Source of the DNA: Arthrobacter crystallopoietes
GTDB lineage: Bacteria > Actinomycetota > Actinomycetes > Actinomycetales > Micrococcaceae
NCBI RefSeq assembly: GCF_017603825.1
Contig: NZ_CP072014.1
Coordinates: 620,001-684,000 of the forward strand
Direction: 5' to 3'
Length of the DNA stretch: 64,000 nucleotides
Shown: piece after piece, positions 35,404-44,482 of the stretch
Position numbering within the stretch: position 1 is the first letter of the stretch
Layout of the letters: every line of letters begins with the position of its first letter
Made by a program: the position numbers and the translations under genes
The notes under the pieces: generated by a model
Told to the model about the DNA's origin: nothing
Database searches by the model: none
Seen by the model: the letters and a program-made list of their open reading frames with translations, nothing else

Positions 35404-36171
35404 ATGACATCCCAAGCTTCGGCACCCCAGGTGCTCACCGCCGTCGTTACCGGCGCTGGATCCGGCATTGGCCGCGCGGTGGCCCGTCAGCTGCTCGCGG
35501 CCGGCTTCTCACTTGCGCTGGCCGGACGGCGCCCTGAACTGCTCGCGGAGACCGCCGAGGACAACCCGGCGGCACTGGTGGTTCCGACGGACATCACGGA
35601 TCCGGCAGACGTCGACCGACTCTTCAACGCCGTGCGTGAACGCTGGGGCCGGCTCGACCTGCTCTTCAACAATGCCGGCACCTTCGGCCCGGCGGCCGGC
35701 ATCGACGAGATCAGCCTGGCCGACTGGAATGACACGGTGGCGGTGAACCTCACCGGTGCCATGCTGTGTGCTGCGGCGGCATTCCGGCAGATGAAGGTCC
35801 AGCAGCCGCAAGGTGGCAGGATCATCAACAATGGCTCCATTTCCGCGCACACGCCGCGGCCGCGCTCGGTGGCGTACGCGGCGACCAAGCACGCCTTGAC
35901 CGGGTTAACTAAGTCCATCGAACTCGACGGCAGGCCGTACGGCGTCAGCTGCGGCCAGATAGATATCGGCAACACCTCGACCGGCCTCCTGCACGGCGTC
36001 GGCATCAGCGACGGCGCCCTGCAGCCGGACGGCAGCAGACGTGTCGAGCCGACGTTCGACGTCGATGAGGCCGCCCGCGCGGTGGTCCTCATGGCCACGT
36101 TGCCGGCCCAGGCGAACATCAACCAGCTCACCATTACCGCTTCCGGAATGCCGTACATCGGCCGGGGCTAG
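35404..36171 (+). CDS. Short-chain dehydrogenase/reductase
   Basis: A 255-residue SDR oxidoreductase. The cofactor motif is VTGAGSGIG, the stabilising motif NNAG ([11 protein letters not shown]) and the catalytic Ser-Tyr-Lys appear as [14 protein letters not shown] then YAATKHA. Basic residues after the second strand (AGRRPE) favour NADP. The substrate is unknown. ATG 35404 follows AAGGAGAG. Its stop is 10 bases from the pyruvate kinase start, so the two form an operon transcribed away from aceE; that context hints at a central-carbon or C3 substrate but does not prove it. Confidence 0.88.
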   Translation: MTSQASAPQVLTAVVTGAGSGIGRAVARQLLAAGFSLALAGRRPELLAETAEDNPAALVVPTDITDPADVDRLFNAVRERWGRLDLLFNNAGTFGPAAGIDEISLADWNDTVAVNLTGAMLCAAAAFRQMKVQQPQGGRIINNGSISAHTPRPRSVAYAATKHALTGLTKSIELDGRPYGVSCGQIDIGNTSTGLLHGVGISDGALQPDGSRRVEPTFDVDEAARAVVLMATLPAQANINQLTITASGMPYIGRG

Positions 36172-36181
36172 AGGAGACACT

Positions 36182-37633
36182 ATGAGACAGGCAAAGATCA
36201 TTGCCACGTTCGGCCCTTCCGTTGCCACCTACGAAAGTACTGTGCAACTCCTGAGGGCGGGAGTCGACGTCGCACGTTTGAACATGAGCCACGGCGAGCA
36301 CGCGGTGCACGAGGAGACGTACAACAATATCCGCAAGGCCGCTGCCGAGCTGGACCAGCCGATCGCCATCTTCGCCGACCTGCAGGGGCCGAAGATCCGG
36401 CTGGGCAGGTTCGCCGCCGGGCCGCACGAACTGCGCGTAGGGGACACCTTCACCATCACCACCGAGGACTTCGCCGGCACCCCTGAGCTCTGTTCGACGA
36501 CGCACAAGGGCCTGCCGCAGGACGTCACCGCGGGCGATACGCTGCTGATCGACGACGGGAAGGTTGCCCTGCGCGCCGTCGCGGTGGATGACACCCGTGT
36601 AGTCACGGAGGTCACGGTGCCCGGCGCCGTCTCCAACAACAAGGGCATCAACCTCCCGGGGGTCGCGGTCAACGTCCCGGCCCTGAGTGACAAGGACGAG
36701 GCCGACCTGCGCTGGGCGCTGCGCATCGGCGTCGACATGGTCGCCCTGTCCTTTGTGCGCAATGCCGCGGATATCCAGCGCGTGCACGAGATCATGGGCG
36801 AAGAGGGACGCCGTACCCCCGTCATCGCGAAAATCGAGAAGCCGCAGGCCGTGGATGCGCTGGCCGAAATCGTCGCGGCCTTCGACGCCATCATGGTGGC
36901 CCGCGGGGACCTGGGTGTGGAGCTGCCGCTCGAAGACGTGCCCGTTGTGCAGAAGAACGCCATTGAACTGGCGCGGCGATCGGCGAAACCCGTCATTGTG
37001 GCGACGCAGGTGCTGGAATCCATGATCGACAATCCCCGGCCCACCCGGGCCGAGGCGTCGGACTGCGCAAACGCAGTGCTCGACGGCGCGGATGCGGTCA
37101 TGCTCTCCGGCGAGACCAGCGTGGGGAAGTATCCGGTGGAGACCGTGCAGACCATGGCACGTATCATCGAGTCCACCGAGCAGCACGGGCTGGAGCGCGT
37201 CCCGCCGCTGGGCAGCAAACCGAAAACCCGCGGCGGTGCCATAACCCGTGCGGCGGTGGAGATTGCGGACCAGCTCGACGCCAGGTGCATCTGCGTTTTC
37301 ACGCAGTCCGGAGATTCGGCCCGCCGGCTGTCCCGGCTCCGTCCGAACAAGCCCCTGTTTGCCTTCACGCCGGTGCAGTCGACCCTGAACGTGATGGCGC
37401 TGATGTGGGGCATCCAGCCGCGGCTGGTCGACTTCGCCGAGCACACCGACCACATGACGGCCCAGGTGGATCGGGTCCTCTATGAGCAGAACCTGGCGGA
37501 AATCGATGAACTGGTAGTGATCGCCGCCGGTTCTCCCCCGGGCCAGGCCGGTTCTACCAACTCCCTGCGCGTCCACCGGGTGGGTGACATTGCCGACGCC
37601 GGAGAACAGTTAGCCGCGCGGCAGCAGGCGTAG
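36182..37633 (+). CDS. pyk: Pyruvate kinase
   Basis: A 483-residue glycolytic enzyme (phosphoenolpyruvate + ADP to pyruvate + ATP). Motifs in order: AKIIATFGPS, VARLNMSHGE, FADLQGPKIRLG, the active-site IAKIEKPQAVD and MVARGDLGVELP, and VATQVLESMIDNPRPTRAEASD. The C-terminal ~130 residues form the regulatory domain. The ATG at 36182 follows AGAGGAG; the frame's earlier start at 36041 lies within the SDR gene. Operon partner: the upstream SDR. A second pyk elsewhere in the genome is possible. Confidence 0.94.
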   Translation: MRQAKIIATFGPSVATYESTVQLLRAGVDVARLNMSHGEHAVHEETYNNIRKAAAELDQPIAIFADLQGPKIRLGRFAAGPHELRVGDTFTITTEDFAGTPELCSTTHKGLPQDVTAGDTLLIDDGKVALRAVAVDDTRVVTEVTVPGAVSNNKGINLPGVAVNVPALSDKDEADLRWALRIGVDMVALSFVRNAADIQRVHEIMGEEGRRTPVIAKIEKPQAVDALAEIVAAFDAIMVARGDLGVELPLEDVPVVQKNAIELARRSAKPVIVATQVLESMIDNPRPTRAEASDCANAVLDGADAVMLSGETSVGKYPVETVQTMARIIESTEQHGLERVPPLGSKPKTRGGAITRAAVEIADQLDARCICVFTQSGDSARRLSRLRPNKPLFAFTPVQSTLNVMALMWGIQPRLVDFAEHTDHMTAQVDRVLYEQNLAEIDELVVIAAGSPPGQAGSTNSLRVHRVGDIADAGEQLAARQQA

Positions 37634-37638
37634 GCGCG

Positions 37639-38850
37639 TCAGCTCTTGCTCGTTGATTTGGCGACGGCCGCCAGCCCCAGCAGGCAGCAGACCAGCCAGA
37701 TGGCAGCCGCGGGCCCCAGTGGGGCGGCGACCAGGCCGCCGGCCAGCGGGATGACCACCTGGCCGATGCGGTTGCCGAGCAGCCTGATGGCCAGGGCCGC
37801 GCCGCGGGACTGCGGGGAAACGGCCTGGGTAATCAGGCTCATGGTCAGCGGCTGGCCCAGGCCCAGCAGGAAGCCGCCGACGAACAGGGCGATTCCCGCT
37901 ACCCAGAGTGCGTCGAGGAAGAACGGTGCGACGGCGATGGCCGCGCCGGAGCCTACCAGGCTGGCGATCAGCAACTGGTAGCGGGTCCACCTCTGGATGA
38001 GTTGGGCCAGGATGACGCGGGAAATGATGGAGGCTCCGGCGCGCACGGCCAGCAGGATGCCCACCCAGACCGGGGCCACGCCATGTTCCTCCGCCACCAG
38101 CGGCAGGAAGGCCACCAGAATGTCGATGGCGGAGAGCAGGGCCAGCGAAGCGGCCATGTTCCAGGCGACGCCGGGGGTGCGCAGAATGGCCAGGGCGCCT
38201 TCCCTCGGCAGCGCCTTCGCCCCTGACTGCTGTCCCCCACGGCCGCCGGTGCGCGATTTCACCAGCATGGCCGGGGCGCCTGCCAGCGCGATGCCGGCAG
38301 CCAGCAGCAGGGCGGTGTTCACAGAGGCCATCCGGGCATCGCCGGTAGTTTCCAGCCCGCCGCCCAACAGCAGGCCCGCCAGCAGCGGCCCGATCAGCTG
38401 GCCCAGGGAGAAGGCGGCGGTGAACCAGCCGAAGCCGCTGTCCAGCTGGCTCAGCGGGGCATACCGCGCAATGGCCGATTGACCGGCGATGGTAAAGACC
38501 AGATGGCCCATGCCCAGCAGCGCGCTGGCCACGCCGATCCAGAGGAAGTCTCCTGCCGCCGCCAGCAGCAACGCCGCCACGGAAAGCAGGACTGCCCCGA
38601 GCACCACCATGCCGCGCAATGACTGCACCCGGTCGCTCACGCGGCCCAGCCAGAGCGCGGCGACCACGGGCAGGATGGCGTAGACGGCGGTAACCACACC
38701 GATCACGGCGGCATCCCCGCCGAGCGCCAGGAGTTTATAGGAGATCACCGGCCGGGCCAGGTTCAGCGCCGTCTGCGTCAGCACGGCCGCGCCGATCAGG
38801 ACCCACAACCACAGCCGCGAGCTGTGCTTCTCTGCTGCTGGTTCGCTCAT
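37639..38850 (-). CDS. Major facilitator superfamily transporter
   Basis: A 403-residue carrier with 12 hydrophobic segments. The loop between segments 2 and 3 reads LGRVSDRVQSLRG, the MFS G-x3-D-R motif, and a basic central loop (SRTGGRGGQQSG) separates the two halves. Substrate unknown; drug- or metabolite-efflux is typical for this branch. ATG 38850 is preceded by AGGGGA, while the longer frame from 38895 lacks a site. It is convergent with pyk (5 bases between stops), with no separate terminator visible. Confidence 0.85.
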   Translation of the reverse strand: MSEPAAEKHSSRLWLWVLIGAAVLTQTALNLARPVISYKLLALGGDAAVIGVVTAVYAILPVVAALWLGRVSDRVQSLRGMVVLGAVLLSVAALLLAAAGDFLWIGVASALLGMGHLVFTIAGQSAIARYAPLSQLDSGFGWFTAAFSLGQLIGPLLAGLLLGGGLETTGDARMASVNTALLLAAGIALAGAPAMLVKSRTGGRGGQQSGAKALPREGALAILRTPGVAWNMAASLALLSAIDILVAFLPLVAEEHGVAPVWVGILLAVRAGASIISRVILAQLIQRWTRYQLLIASLVGSGAAIAVAPFFLDALWVAGIALFVGGFLLGLGQPLTMSLITQAVSPQSRGAALAIRLLGNRIGQVVIPLAGGLVAAPLGPAAAIWLVCCLLGLAAVAKSTSKS

Positions 38851-38953
38851 TTCCCCTGGTTCCCTCGAATGCCCGCCCCTATTCTGCCCTGCCACGCAAC
38901 CGTTCGCCGCAAAACCATTGCGGCGTTACGGCTACGGTGGTCGAATAGTGTCC

Positions 38954-40060
38954 ATGGCTACCGCCGGTACAACAGTTCTCGCGATCGGTACGAAGAAAGG
39001 CCTGTGGCTGGCAACCAGCACAGACCGGGTCAACTGGTCGCTGTCCGCACCGCACTTTTTAATGAATGAGATACCGAGCATCGGGATCGACCAGCGCGGC
39101 GGCCGCACCCGGCTGCTCGTCGGCGCCCGCTCCGAGCACTGGGGACCCACGGTCTTCCACTCGGACGATCTGGGCGGAACCTGGACCGAACCCGAAAACG
39201 GCGCCATCCGCTTCGCCGAAGAGGACGGCGCCGCGTTGGAGCGGATCTGGCAGCTTTATCCGGACGCGGAGAACCGCCCCGGCGTCGTCTGGGCCGGCTG
39301 CGAACCGATCTCGGTCTGGAAATCCACCGACGGCGGGGAGCACTTCGAGCTCAACCGCAGCCTTTGGGCGCACCCGGACAAGGACCAGTGGGGCGCCGGC
39401 TTCGGCGGGGCCGCTGCACACTCCGTCCTGCCCAGCCCAGCGGACGAAAACACTGTCCATGTCGCGATGAGCACCGGCGGCGTCTACCGGACCACGGACG
39501 GCGGGACGAGCTGGACCGCGCGCAACCACGGCATCAGCGCCTACTTCATGCCGGACCCCAATCCCGAAGTCGGTCAGTGCGTGCACAAAATCGCGCGGGA
39601 TCCCGAGGTACCCACCACGCTGTTCGCGCAGAACCACCACGGCGTCTACCGTTCGGACGACAACGCTGACACCTGGGTTTCCATCGCGGACGGCCTGCCC
39701 ACGGACTTCGGTTTTGCCATGCTCACGCACCCGCGGAAGTCCGGCACCGCCTGGGTTATTCCGATCAAGGCCGACGGCGAACGCATTCCGCCGGACGGCC
39801 AGCTCGCCGTCCACCGCACCAGCGACGGCGGTAACTCCTGGACCCGGCTGCACACCGGTTTGCCGGACAACGAGTTCAACGTGGTGCTGCGCGATGCAGC
39901 CGCCGTGGACGGCGCGGATCCGGCCGGCGTCTACTTCGGTACCCGCGGCGGCTCTGTCTATGCGAGCGCCGATGAAGGCGAGGTCTTCGTCGAAGTCGCC
40001 TCTCACCTGCCGGACGTGCTTTGTGTCCGTGCCGCCACAACCAACGACGGCGGCCGGTAG
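38954..40060 (+). CDS. BNR/sialidase-like beta-propeller protein
   Basis: A 368-residue protein made of repeated Asp-box (BNR) units: HSDDLGGTWTEP, KSTDGGEHFE, RTTDGGTSWTAR, RSDDNADTWVS and RTSDGGNSWTRL, as in sialidase or VPS10-type propellers. No signal peptide is seen, so it is probably cytoplasmic, and sialidase catalytic residues cannot be placed. ATG 38954 is preferred; a TTG at 38918 would extend it. It ends 3 bases before a MoaD/ThiS-like gene, so the two are co-translated. This pairing, if conserved, suggests a shared but unknown role. Confidence 0.78.
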   Translation: MATAGTTVLAIGTKKGLWLATSTDRVNWSLSAPHFLMNEIPSIGIDQRGGRTRLLVGARSEHWGPTVFHSDDLGGTWTEPENGAIRFAEEDGAALERIWQLYPDAENRPGVVWAGCEPISVWKSTDGGEHFELNRSLWAHPDKDQWGAGFGGAAAHSVLPSPADENTVHVAMSTGGVYRTTDGGTSWTARNHGISAYFMPDPNPEVGQCVHKIARDPEVPTTLFAQNHHGVYRSDDNADTWVSIADGLPTDFGFAMLTHPRKSGTAWVIPIKADGERIPPDGQLAVHRTSDGGNSWTRLHTGLPDNEFNVVLRDAAAVDGADPAGVYFGTRGGSVYASADEGEVFVEVASHLPDVLCVRAATTNDGGR

Positions 40061-40063
40061 CCG

Positions 40064-40363
40064 ATGAATGAGACCACCCTGGCGGTCACCGTCGTCGTCC
40101 CTAGTCTCCTGGCCAAGGTGACCGGCGACCGGCGCGAACTGCGTGTGCCGGTGGAGAACGGGGCAACCGTGGCCCAGGTGCTGGACCGGCTCGCCGCGGA
40201 ATATCCCGTGTTCGACCGGCGGGTGCGCAACGAAATGGGCGCGGTCCGCCGGTATGTGAACCTTTATGTGGACGGGGAAGACATCCGCGGGTTGGACGGC
40301 CCCGCCACCCGCATCGGGCCCGGGCAGGAGTTACTGATCATCCAGTCCGTCGCCGGCGGCTAG
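40064..40363 (+). CDS. MoaD/ThiS-family ubiquitin-like sulfur carrier
   Basis: A 99-residue beta-grasp protein: VTVVVPSLLAKVTGDRRELRVP, ATVAQVLDRLAAEYPVF and VNLYVDGEDIRGLDG, ending IIQSVAGG. The terminal Gly-Gly is the adenylation and thiocarboxylation site of MoaD/ThiS/CysO-type carriers. (The first segment is quoted only in outline; key features are the alternating strands and DGED turn.) No E1-like ThiF/MoeB or molybdopterin synthase gene is adjacent, so the activating partner is elsewhere. It is coupled to the BNR-propeller gene by a 3-base gap. Confidence 0.85.
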   Translation: MNETTLAVTVVVPSLLAKVTGDRRELRVPVENGATVAQVLDRLAAEYPVFDRRVRNEMGAVRRYVNLYVDGEDIRGLDGPATRIGPGQELLIIQSVAGG

Positions 40364-40428
40364 AACGGGCACAGCCCGTCCCGGCCACCGGCGACCAAGC
40401 CGTACGCAACTCAACCAGGAGGTTCAAG

Positions 40429-40644
40429 ATGACTACCGACAATGGCGGTTTGCCCGACCCGAAGGAAGCGGACGCAGCCGACGTGCAGTGGCAGAACGAG
40501 CCCCTGCAGGATGACTCGGATAGCGACGCCACTCCGCTGGAACGCCCGGCATCTTGGGAAGCCAATGATGCCGACGTGCAGGAGCAGGCCCTGTCCATCA
40601 ATCCGGACGAAGATGACGACTACCCCCACGGCGAGGTGCCCTAA
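40429..40644 (+). CDS. Small acidic protein, probably disordered
   Basis: A 71-residue protein with an AGGAGG ribosome site 7 bases before its ATG, so expression is likely. About a third of the residues are Asp or Glu (NEPLQDDSDSDATPLERP, INPDEDDDYPHGEVP) and there are no hydrophobic helices or cysteines. A central EANDADVQEQAL segment resembles a short motif seen in many small actinobacterial proteins whose role is unknown. It is 65 bases after the MoaD-like gene and 18 bases before the IclR gene. Confidence 0.65.
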   Translation: MTTDNGGLPDPKEADAADVQWQNEPLQDDSDSDATPLERPASWEANDADVQEQALSINPDEDDDYPHGEVP

Positions 40645-40652
40645 CAACAATA

Positions 40653-40673
40653 GAATTCTGGTATGCAGAATTC
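40653..40673. promoter_or_regulatory. 21-bp palindrome over the IclR start codon
   Basis: GAATTCTG-GTATG-CAGAATTC: perfect 8-bp arms around a 5-base centre, containing the ATG (40663-40665) of the IclR gene. IclR-family repressors commonly bind such palindromes, and placement over the start suggests autoregulation. No ribosome site precedes this ATG, so the mRNA may be leaderless. Confidence 0.65.
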
Positions 40674-41457
40674 GAAGGCGCAGCGGAAGAAGCCGACCTA
40701 CTCCATCGACGCCGTCGATAATGCCCTCCAGCTGCTCCAGTTGCTGCGCGACCTGGGGAGCGTGCGGCTCAAGGATGCGGCCACCGAGCTTAATGTCGCG
40801 CCGTCCACCGCGCACCGGCTGCTGGCCATGCTCGTCTACCGCGGTTTTGCCATCCAGGACGAGTCGAAGCGGTACCTGCCCGGGCCCTCGCTCGGGGTGG
40901 GGCCCGCCGGCATCGGTTGGACGACGCAGCTGCGCAGCATCGCCCAGCCTCATTTGGAACTGCTGGCAGCCCGGCTGAACGAAACCGTCAACCTGATGAT
41001 CCGCGTCGGCACGCAGGTACGTTTCCTCAGCACCGTTGAAGGCTCGAACATCCTGCGCATCGGCGACCGGCAGGGAACGGTACTTCCCGCGAATTCAGCC
41101 TCGGGAGGCAAAGCCATCCTGGCTGAACTGGACCGGGAAGTGCTGGAACAGTTGTTCCGCACGAACAATGCGGACATCAGCGGCGCCGCCATCCCTGCGG
41201 CCGACTACCCGGGCTTCCTGCAGGAACTTGACGCCATCCGGGCCAACGGCTTCGCCGCCAACTTCGAAGGAACAGAGGAAGGCGTCAGCGCCCTCGGCGC
41301 AGCCATCCACGATGCCGCCGGAGTAGTAGTCGGCGCAATAAGCGTGGCCATTCCGACAACGCGCTTCCGCAAACAGTTCGACGCCGGCCTCGTCCACGAA
41401 GTGTTCAAGACGCGCCAGTCGCTCGAAGCCGACCTGGCATTGGCGTTCGCCGGGTAG
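40663..41457 (+). CDS. IclR-family transcriptional regulator
   Basis: A 264-residue regulator. Residues ~12-75 are the winged helix (YSIDAVDNALQLLQLLRD, then LKDAATELNVAPSTAHRLLAML); residues ~90-260 are the effector domain with LNETVNLMIRVGTQVRFL and LPANSASGGKAILAEL, a typical ligand-loop segment. The start codon lies inside a palindrome that is a candidate operator. Targets are not obvious: the next genes are a mycothiol-dependent enzyme (+) and an acyl-CoA ligase (-), which would fit control of aromatic or fatty acid breakdown. Confidence 0.9.
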   Translation: MQNSKAQRKKPTYSIDAVDNALQLLQLLRDLGSVRLKDAATELNVAPSTAHRLLAMLVYRGFAIQDESKRYLPGPSLGVGPAGIGWTTQLRSIAQPHLELLAARLNETVNLMIRVGTQVRFLSTVEGSNILRIGDRQGTVLPANSASGGKAILAELDREVLEQLFRTNNADISGAAIPAADYPGFLQELDAIRANGFAANFEGTEEGVSALGAAIHDAAGVVVGAISVAIPTTRFRKQFDAGLVHEVFKTRQSLEADLALAFAG

Positions 41458-41565
41458 CGGGCATGTCCGGGGAGCATCAGACGAAAGGAATTTGCGGTCG
41501 ATAGGCGGATACAGCTCGAGCCGCGGGTACCGTGGGATCTAAACGTCTCTCGGCAAGGAGTACCA

Positions 41566-42309
41566 ATGGCAGCGAGTCATGACTTGGCCACCGACCCCGC
41601 CCTGCAGGAAGCACTGCTGACCGTGCGCCGCGGGACCCAGTTCTTCGGCCGCAAGCTCAACGAACTGCCCGACGACGCACTCCAAGCGCCCTCGTTGCTG
41701 CCGGAATGGACCCGCGCCCATGTCATCGCACACGTCGGCTACAACGCCCGCGCGATCGCCCGCCTGATGAAGTGGGCCAACACCGGCAACGAAACACCTA
41801 TGTATTCCTCCTGGGACGCGCGCAACGCTGAAATCGAGCACGGCGCCGCCCTGTCTCCCAAGGAACTGCGGAACCTCTATACGGACTCCGCCGCGCAGCT
41901 CGACGCGGCATGGCGCGACACCCCGCCGGACGCCTGGGAACACCATGTCAAAACCGCGCAGGGCCGAACCGTCCCCGCCTCGGAAACCGTATGGATGCGT
42001 ACCCGCGAAATCTGGATACACGCCGTTGACCTGAACAATGGTGCTGCCTTCGTCCAGATCCCTGCCCACGTCCTCAACCGTTTGCTTCAAGAGATCACCG
42101 GAGCCTGGAAAAGCCGCGGCGACGACAAAGACCTGCTCCTCAAAGTTACCGATGCCTCAACCGTGACGGAATTCGGTGACCTCGGCTCCGACAATCCTGA
42201 CGTCATCAGCGGCACCCTTGCCGACATCACGGCCTTCGCCGCCGGCCGCTCCACCAAAGGCATCACCTCCAGCAAACAGCAAAGCCCGACGGCGCCCCGC
42301 TGGCTCTAG
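41566..42309 (+). CDS. Mycothiol-dependent maleylpyruvate isomerase family protein
   Basis: A 247-residue DinB-like fold protein. LPEWTRAHVIAHVGYNARAI carries the first metal His residues, and TREIWIHAVDLNNG the later one, in the pattern of mycothiol-dependent maleylpyruvate isomerase of the gentisate pathway. An ETPMYSSWDARNAEIE segment is also typical. The reaction would be maleylpyruvate to fumarylpyruvate. AAGGAG precedes the ATG by 6 bases. No gentisate dioxygenase or fumarylpyruvate hydrolase is nearby, so the exact substrate is less certain than the family. Confidence 0.85.
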   Translation: MAASHDLATDPALQEALLTVRRGTQFFGRKLNELPDDALQAPSLLPEWTRAHVIAHVGYNARAIARLMKWANTGNETPMYSSWDARNAEIEHGAALSPKELRNLYTDSAAQLDAAWRDTPPDAWEHHVKTAQGRTVPASETVWMRTREIWIHAVDLNNGAAFVQIPAHVLNRLLQEITGAWKSRGDDKDLLLKVTDASTVTEFGDLGSDNPDVISGTLADITAFAAGRSTKGITSSKQQSPTAPRWL

Positions 42310-42314
42310 CCGGA

Positions 42315-43820
42315 TCAGGCATTGGCGCGAAGCGCGTGCTTCTGGATCTTCCCGGTGGCGTTGCGGGGCAGCTCGTCGACGAGCACGATGTCACGGGGCA
42401 CCTTGTAGGTGGCCAGGCGCTGCTTGAGCTCTTCGCGCATCGCTTCGCTGGTCACGTGCGTATCGGGCGCGAGGACAACGAAGGCCCGCCCCGTTTCGCC
42501 CCACTTATCGTCCGGCACACCGATCACGGCTGCCTCCTGCACCCCGGAAACGCTGAGCAGGGCGTTCTCCACCTCGGCCGGGTAGACGTTCTCGCCGCCG
42601 GAGATGTACATGTCCTTGATCCGGTCCTTAATGAACATGTAGCCGTCCTCGTCGACCACGGCGATGTCGCCGGAGTGGTACCAGCCGCCGTCGAGGGCCT
42701 TGGCGGTCTCCTCGGGCTTGTTCCAGTAGCCGGCCATGACGTTGGGACCCTGGACTATGACCTCGCCGGGGACCCCGGGCGGGACCGGCTTGCCATCGAG
42801 GTCCACCACCTGGTTTTCGGTAAAGAAGTGGGCTCTCCCCGCCGAGCCGGCCTTAGCCAAGCCGTCACGGGGTTCGAGCATGCAGACGCCGGGGCCGGTT
42901 TCGGTCATCCCGAAGCCCTGCATGATGGCAACCTTCTTGTCCTGCCAGGTCCGGATGGTCCGCTCCGGCAGCGGCGAGCCACCCACCATGAATCCCCGCA
43001 CCGTGGAGAGATCCGCCTCCGGGAAGGCCGGATCGCTGCTCAGGGCATCGAGCATGGCCGGCACCAGGAAGGCCGAGGTTACCCGGGACTGTTCCATCTC
43101 GGCCAGCACGGCCGCGGCTTTGAAAGTCCGGTGGATGATGATGCGCCCGCCCAGCGTGAATGTAGGCAGGGTCATCATGTTCAGCCCGGCGATATGGAAC
43201 AGCGGTGCGGCGGCAAGGTGGACCTCGTCCTGCCGGAGGTCCTGGCCGATCAGCGCATTGACGTACTGGTAGAACAGATTGTTGTGCGTCAGCATCGCCC
43301 CCTTGGGGCGGCCGGTGGTTCCGGAGGTGTACATGATCAGGGCGAGGGCCTCAAGATCGACGTCGTCCTGGACGGGTTCTTGGCTCCCGGCGGCCAGGAA
43401 GTCCTCGAACAGGGCTCCCGGCCCGCCGCCGTCGACGCTGAGCCACTGCTGGATGTCGAGCTCGGCGGCGAGTTCCTCGGCATTGCCCCGCTGGTCCTCG
43501 CCGAAGACCACAACCATAGCTCCGCAGTCACGCAGGATGTAGTCAACTTCCGGTTTCCGGAGCCGCGGGTTGATCAGCACGCAAACGGCACCGATAAGAC
43601 CGGCCGCGAAGAACGTTTCCAGCAATGCAGGATGGTTAAAGCCCGCGTAGGCCACCCGGTCCCCCTTGGATACTCCGGCACCGGCGAGGGCATTGGCCAG
43701 CCGGGTAACGCGCTGATCAAACTCACGATAAGTCCGCTCCCGGCCTTCGAAGACGACGCAGACATCGTCCGGGCGGACCTTCGCGCGGCGGGCGGGCCAC
43801 GAACCTATGCCGAGATTCAC
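42315..43820 (-). CDS. Acyl-CoA synthetase (AMP-forming)
   Basis: A 501-residue ANL-superfamily ligase that activates a carboxylic acid with ATP and CoA. Motifs in order: MYTSGTTGRPKGAMLTHNN (phosphate loop), GFGMTETGPG, GWYHSGDIAVVDEDGYMFIKDR (with the hinge Asp/Lys region), and PRNATGKIQKHAL with the catalytic Lys. Chain-length preference is not readable; medium/long-chain fatty acid or aromatic acid are the options. The stop is 5 bases from the convergent mycothiol-enzyme stop. A TTGACA-containing repeat lies 53 bases upstream. Confidence 0.9.
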   Translation of the reverse strand: MNLGIGSWPARRAKVRPDDVCVVFEGRERTYREFDQRVTRLANALAGAGVSKGDRVAYAGFNHPALLETFFAAGLIGAVCVLINPRLRKPEVDYILRDCGAMVVVFGEDQRGNAEELAAELDIQQWLSVDGGGPGALFEDFLAAGSQEPVQDDVDLEALALIMYTSGTTGRPKGAMLTHNNLFYQYVNALIGQDLRQDEVHLAAAPLFHIAGLNMMTLPTFTLGGRIIIHRTFKAAAVLAEMEQSRVTSAFLVPAMLDALSSDPAFPEADLSTVRGFMVGGSPLPERTIRTWQDKKVAIMQGFGMTETGPGVCMLEPRDGLAKAGSAGRAHFFTENQVVDLDGKPVPPGVPGEVIVQGPNVMAGYWNKPEETAKALDGGWYHSGDIAVVDEDGYMFIKDRIKDMYISGGENVYPAEVENALLSVSGVQEAAVIGVPDDKWGETGRAFVVLAPDTHVTSEAMREELKQRLATYKVPRDIVLVDELPRNATGKIQKHALRANA

Positions 43821-43872
43821 TGCAACTCCTTCGTAGCGGGATCACGTCTCAAACCATTGGAACAGCCTTTTA

Positions 43873-43885
43873 TTGATATTGTCAA
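43873..43885 (-). promoter_or_regulatory. Candidate promoter/operator of the acyl-CoA synthetase gene
   Basis: TTGAC-AAT-ATCAA-type repeat: on the minus strand TTGACAATATCAA, with TTGA arms inverted around five bases and a consensus TTGACA -35 hexamer. It lies 53 bases before the ATG; the -10 element is unclear. An imperfect GC-rich hairpin at 43896-43924 may terminate the membrane-protein gene upstream. Confidence 0.35.
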
Positions 43886-43959
43886 CGATTCCACAGGAAA
43901 GCCGGGCACCGCCCGCGGGCTTCCCTTAACCTTCCACGCGGATGCCGAGACTGGCGCGG

Positions 43960-44376
43960 CTACGCCTGCCCGCCCGTGGTTAGCACAGTGAGCTCTCCGG
44001 CCTTGAGCACCCCGAACGCGAAGGCCAAGAGCGCAGGGGCCAGCAGCGACGAGAGTCGGAACGCATGCCCCTTCTTCCAGCGCCACAGCGCCAGCACTCC
44101 CACCGCCAGGCCGTAAGCCAGCGCAATCAGCGCCGCCACTGAGGATCCTTGGCCCCAGAAATAGGGGAGGCAGACGACGGCGGCAAGCAGCAGTTCGGCG
44201 ATGCCCACTCCACGCTGGACGGCGGCACGGGGCTCGTCGGCATAAATAAACCACGGGAAACGGAAGATGTTGGTCAAGGCGCTGCCCAGCAAGAGCGCGA
44301 CAAACGCTATATGGGCAAACGCCACCATGATTTCGTAGACCCCATACCCGTCATTGGCCACCATTATGTTCCGCAC
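43960..44376 (-). CDS. Four-helix membrane protein, unknown function
   Basis: A 138-residue protein with four predicted membrane segments: IMVAFAHIAFVALLLGSALT, a short amphipathic NIFRFPWFIYADEPRA loop, then ELLLAAVVCLPYF, VAALIALAYGLAVGVLALW and a C-terminal LLAPALLAFAFGVL. GTG 44376 or ATG 44364 could be the start. The pattern resembles small uncharacterised DUF membrane proteins; I cannot name one with confidence. It is a single gene between the acyl-CoA ligase and the Rpf terminator. Confidence 0.6.
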   Translation of the reverse strand: MRNIMVANDGYGVYEIMVAFAHIAFVALLLGSALTNIFRFPWFIYADEPRAAVQRGVGIAELLLAAVVCLPYFWGQGSSVAALIALAYGLAVGVLALWRWKKGHAFRLSSLLAPALLAFAFGVLKAGELTVLTTGGQA

Positions 44377-44482
44377 ACTTTCGTCCGATTGATCATTCCT
44401 CTAGATCGAACCTGTGAACGGGCGGGCCTGTTCCAAAAGGGCTGCCAGTGAGACCGACGCCACTTCGGCCCCACGGGCAGCA

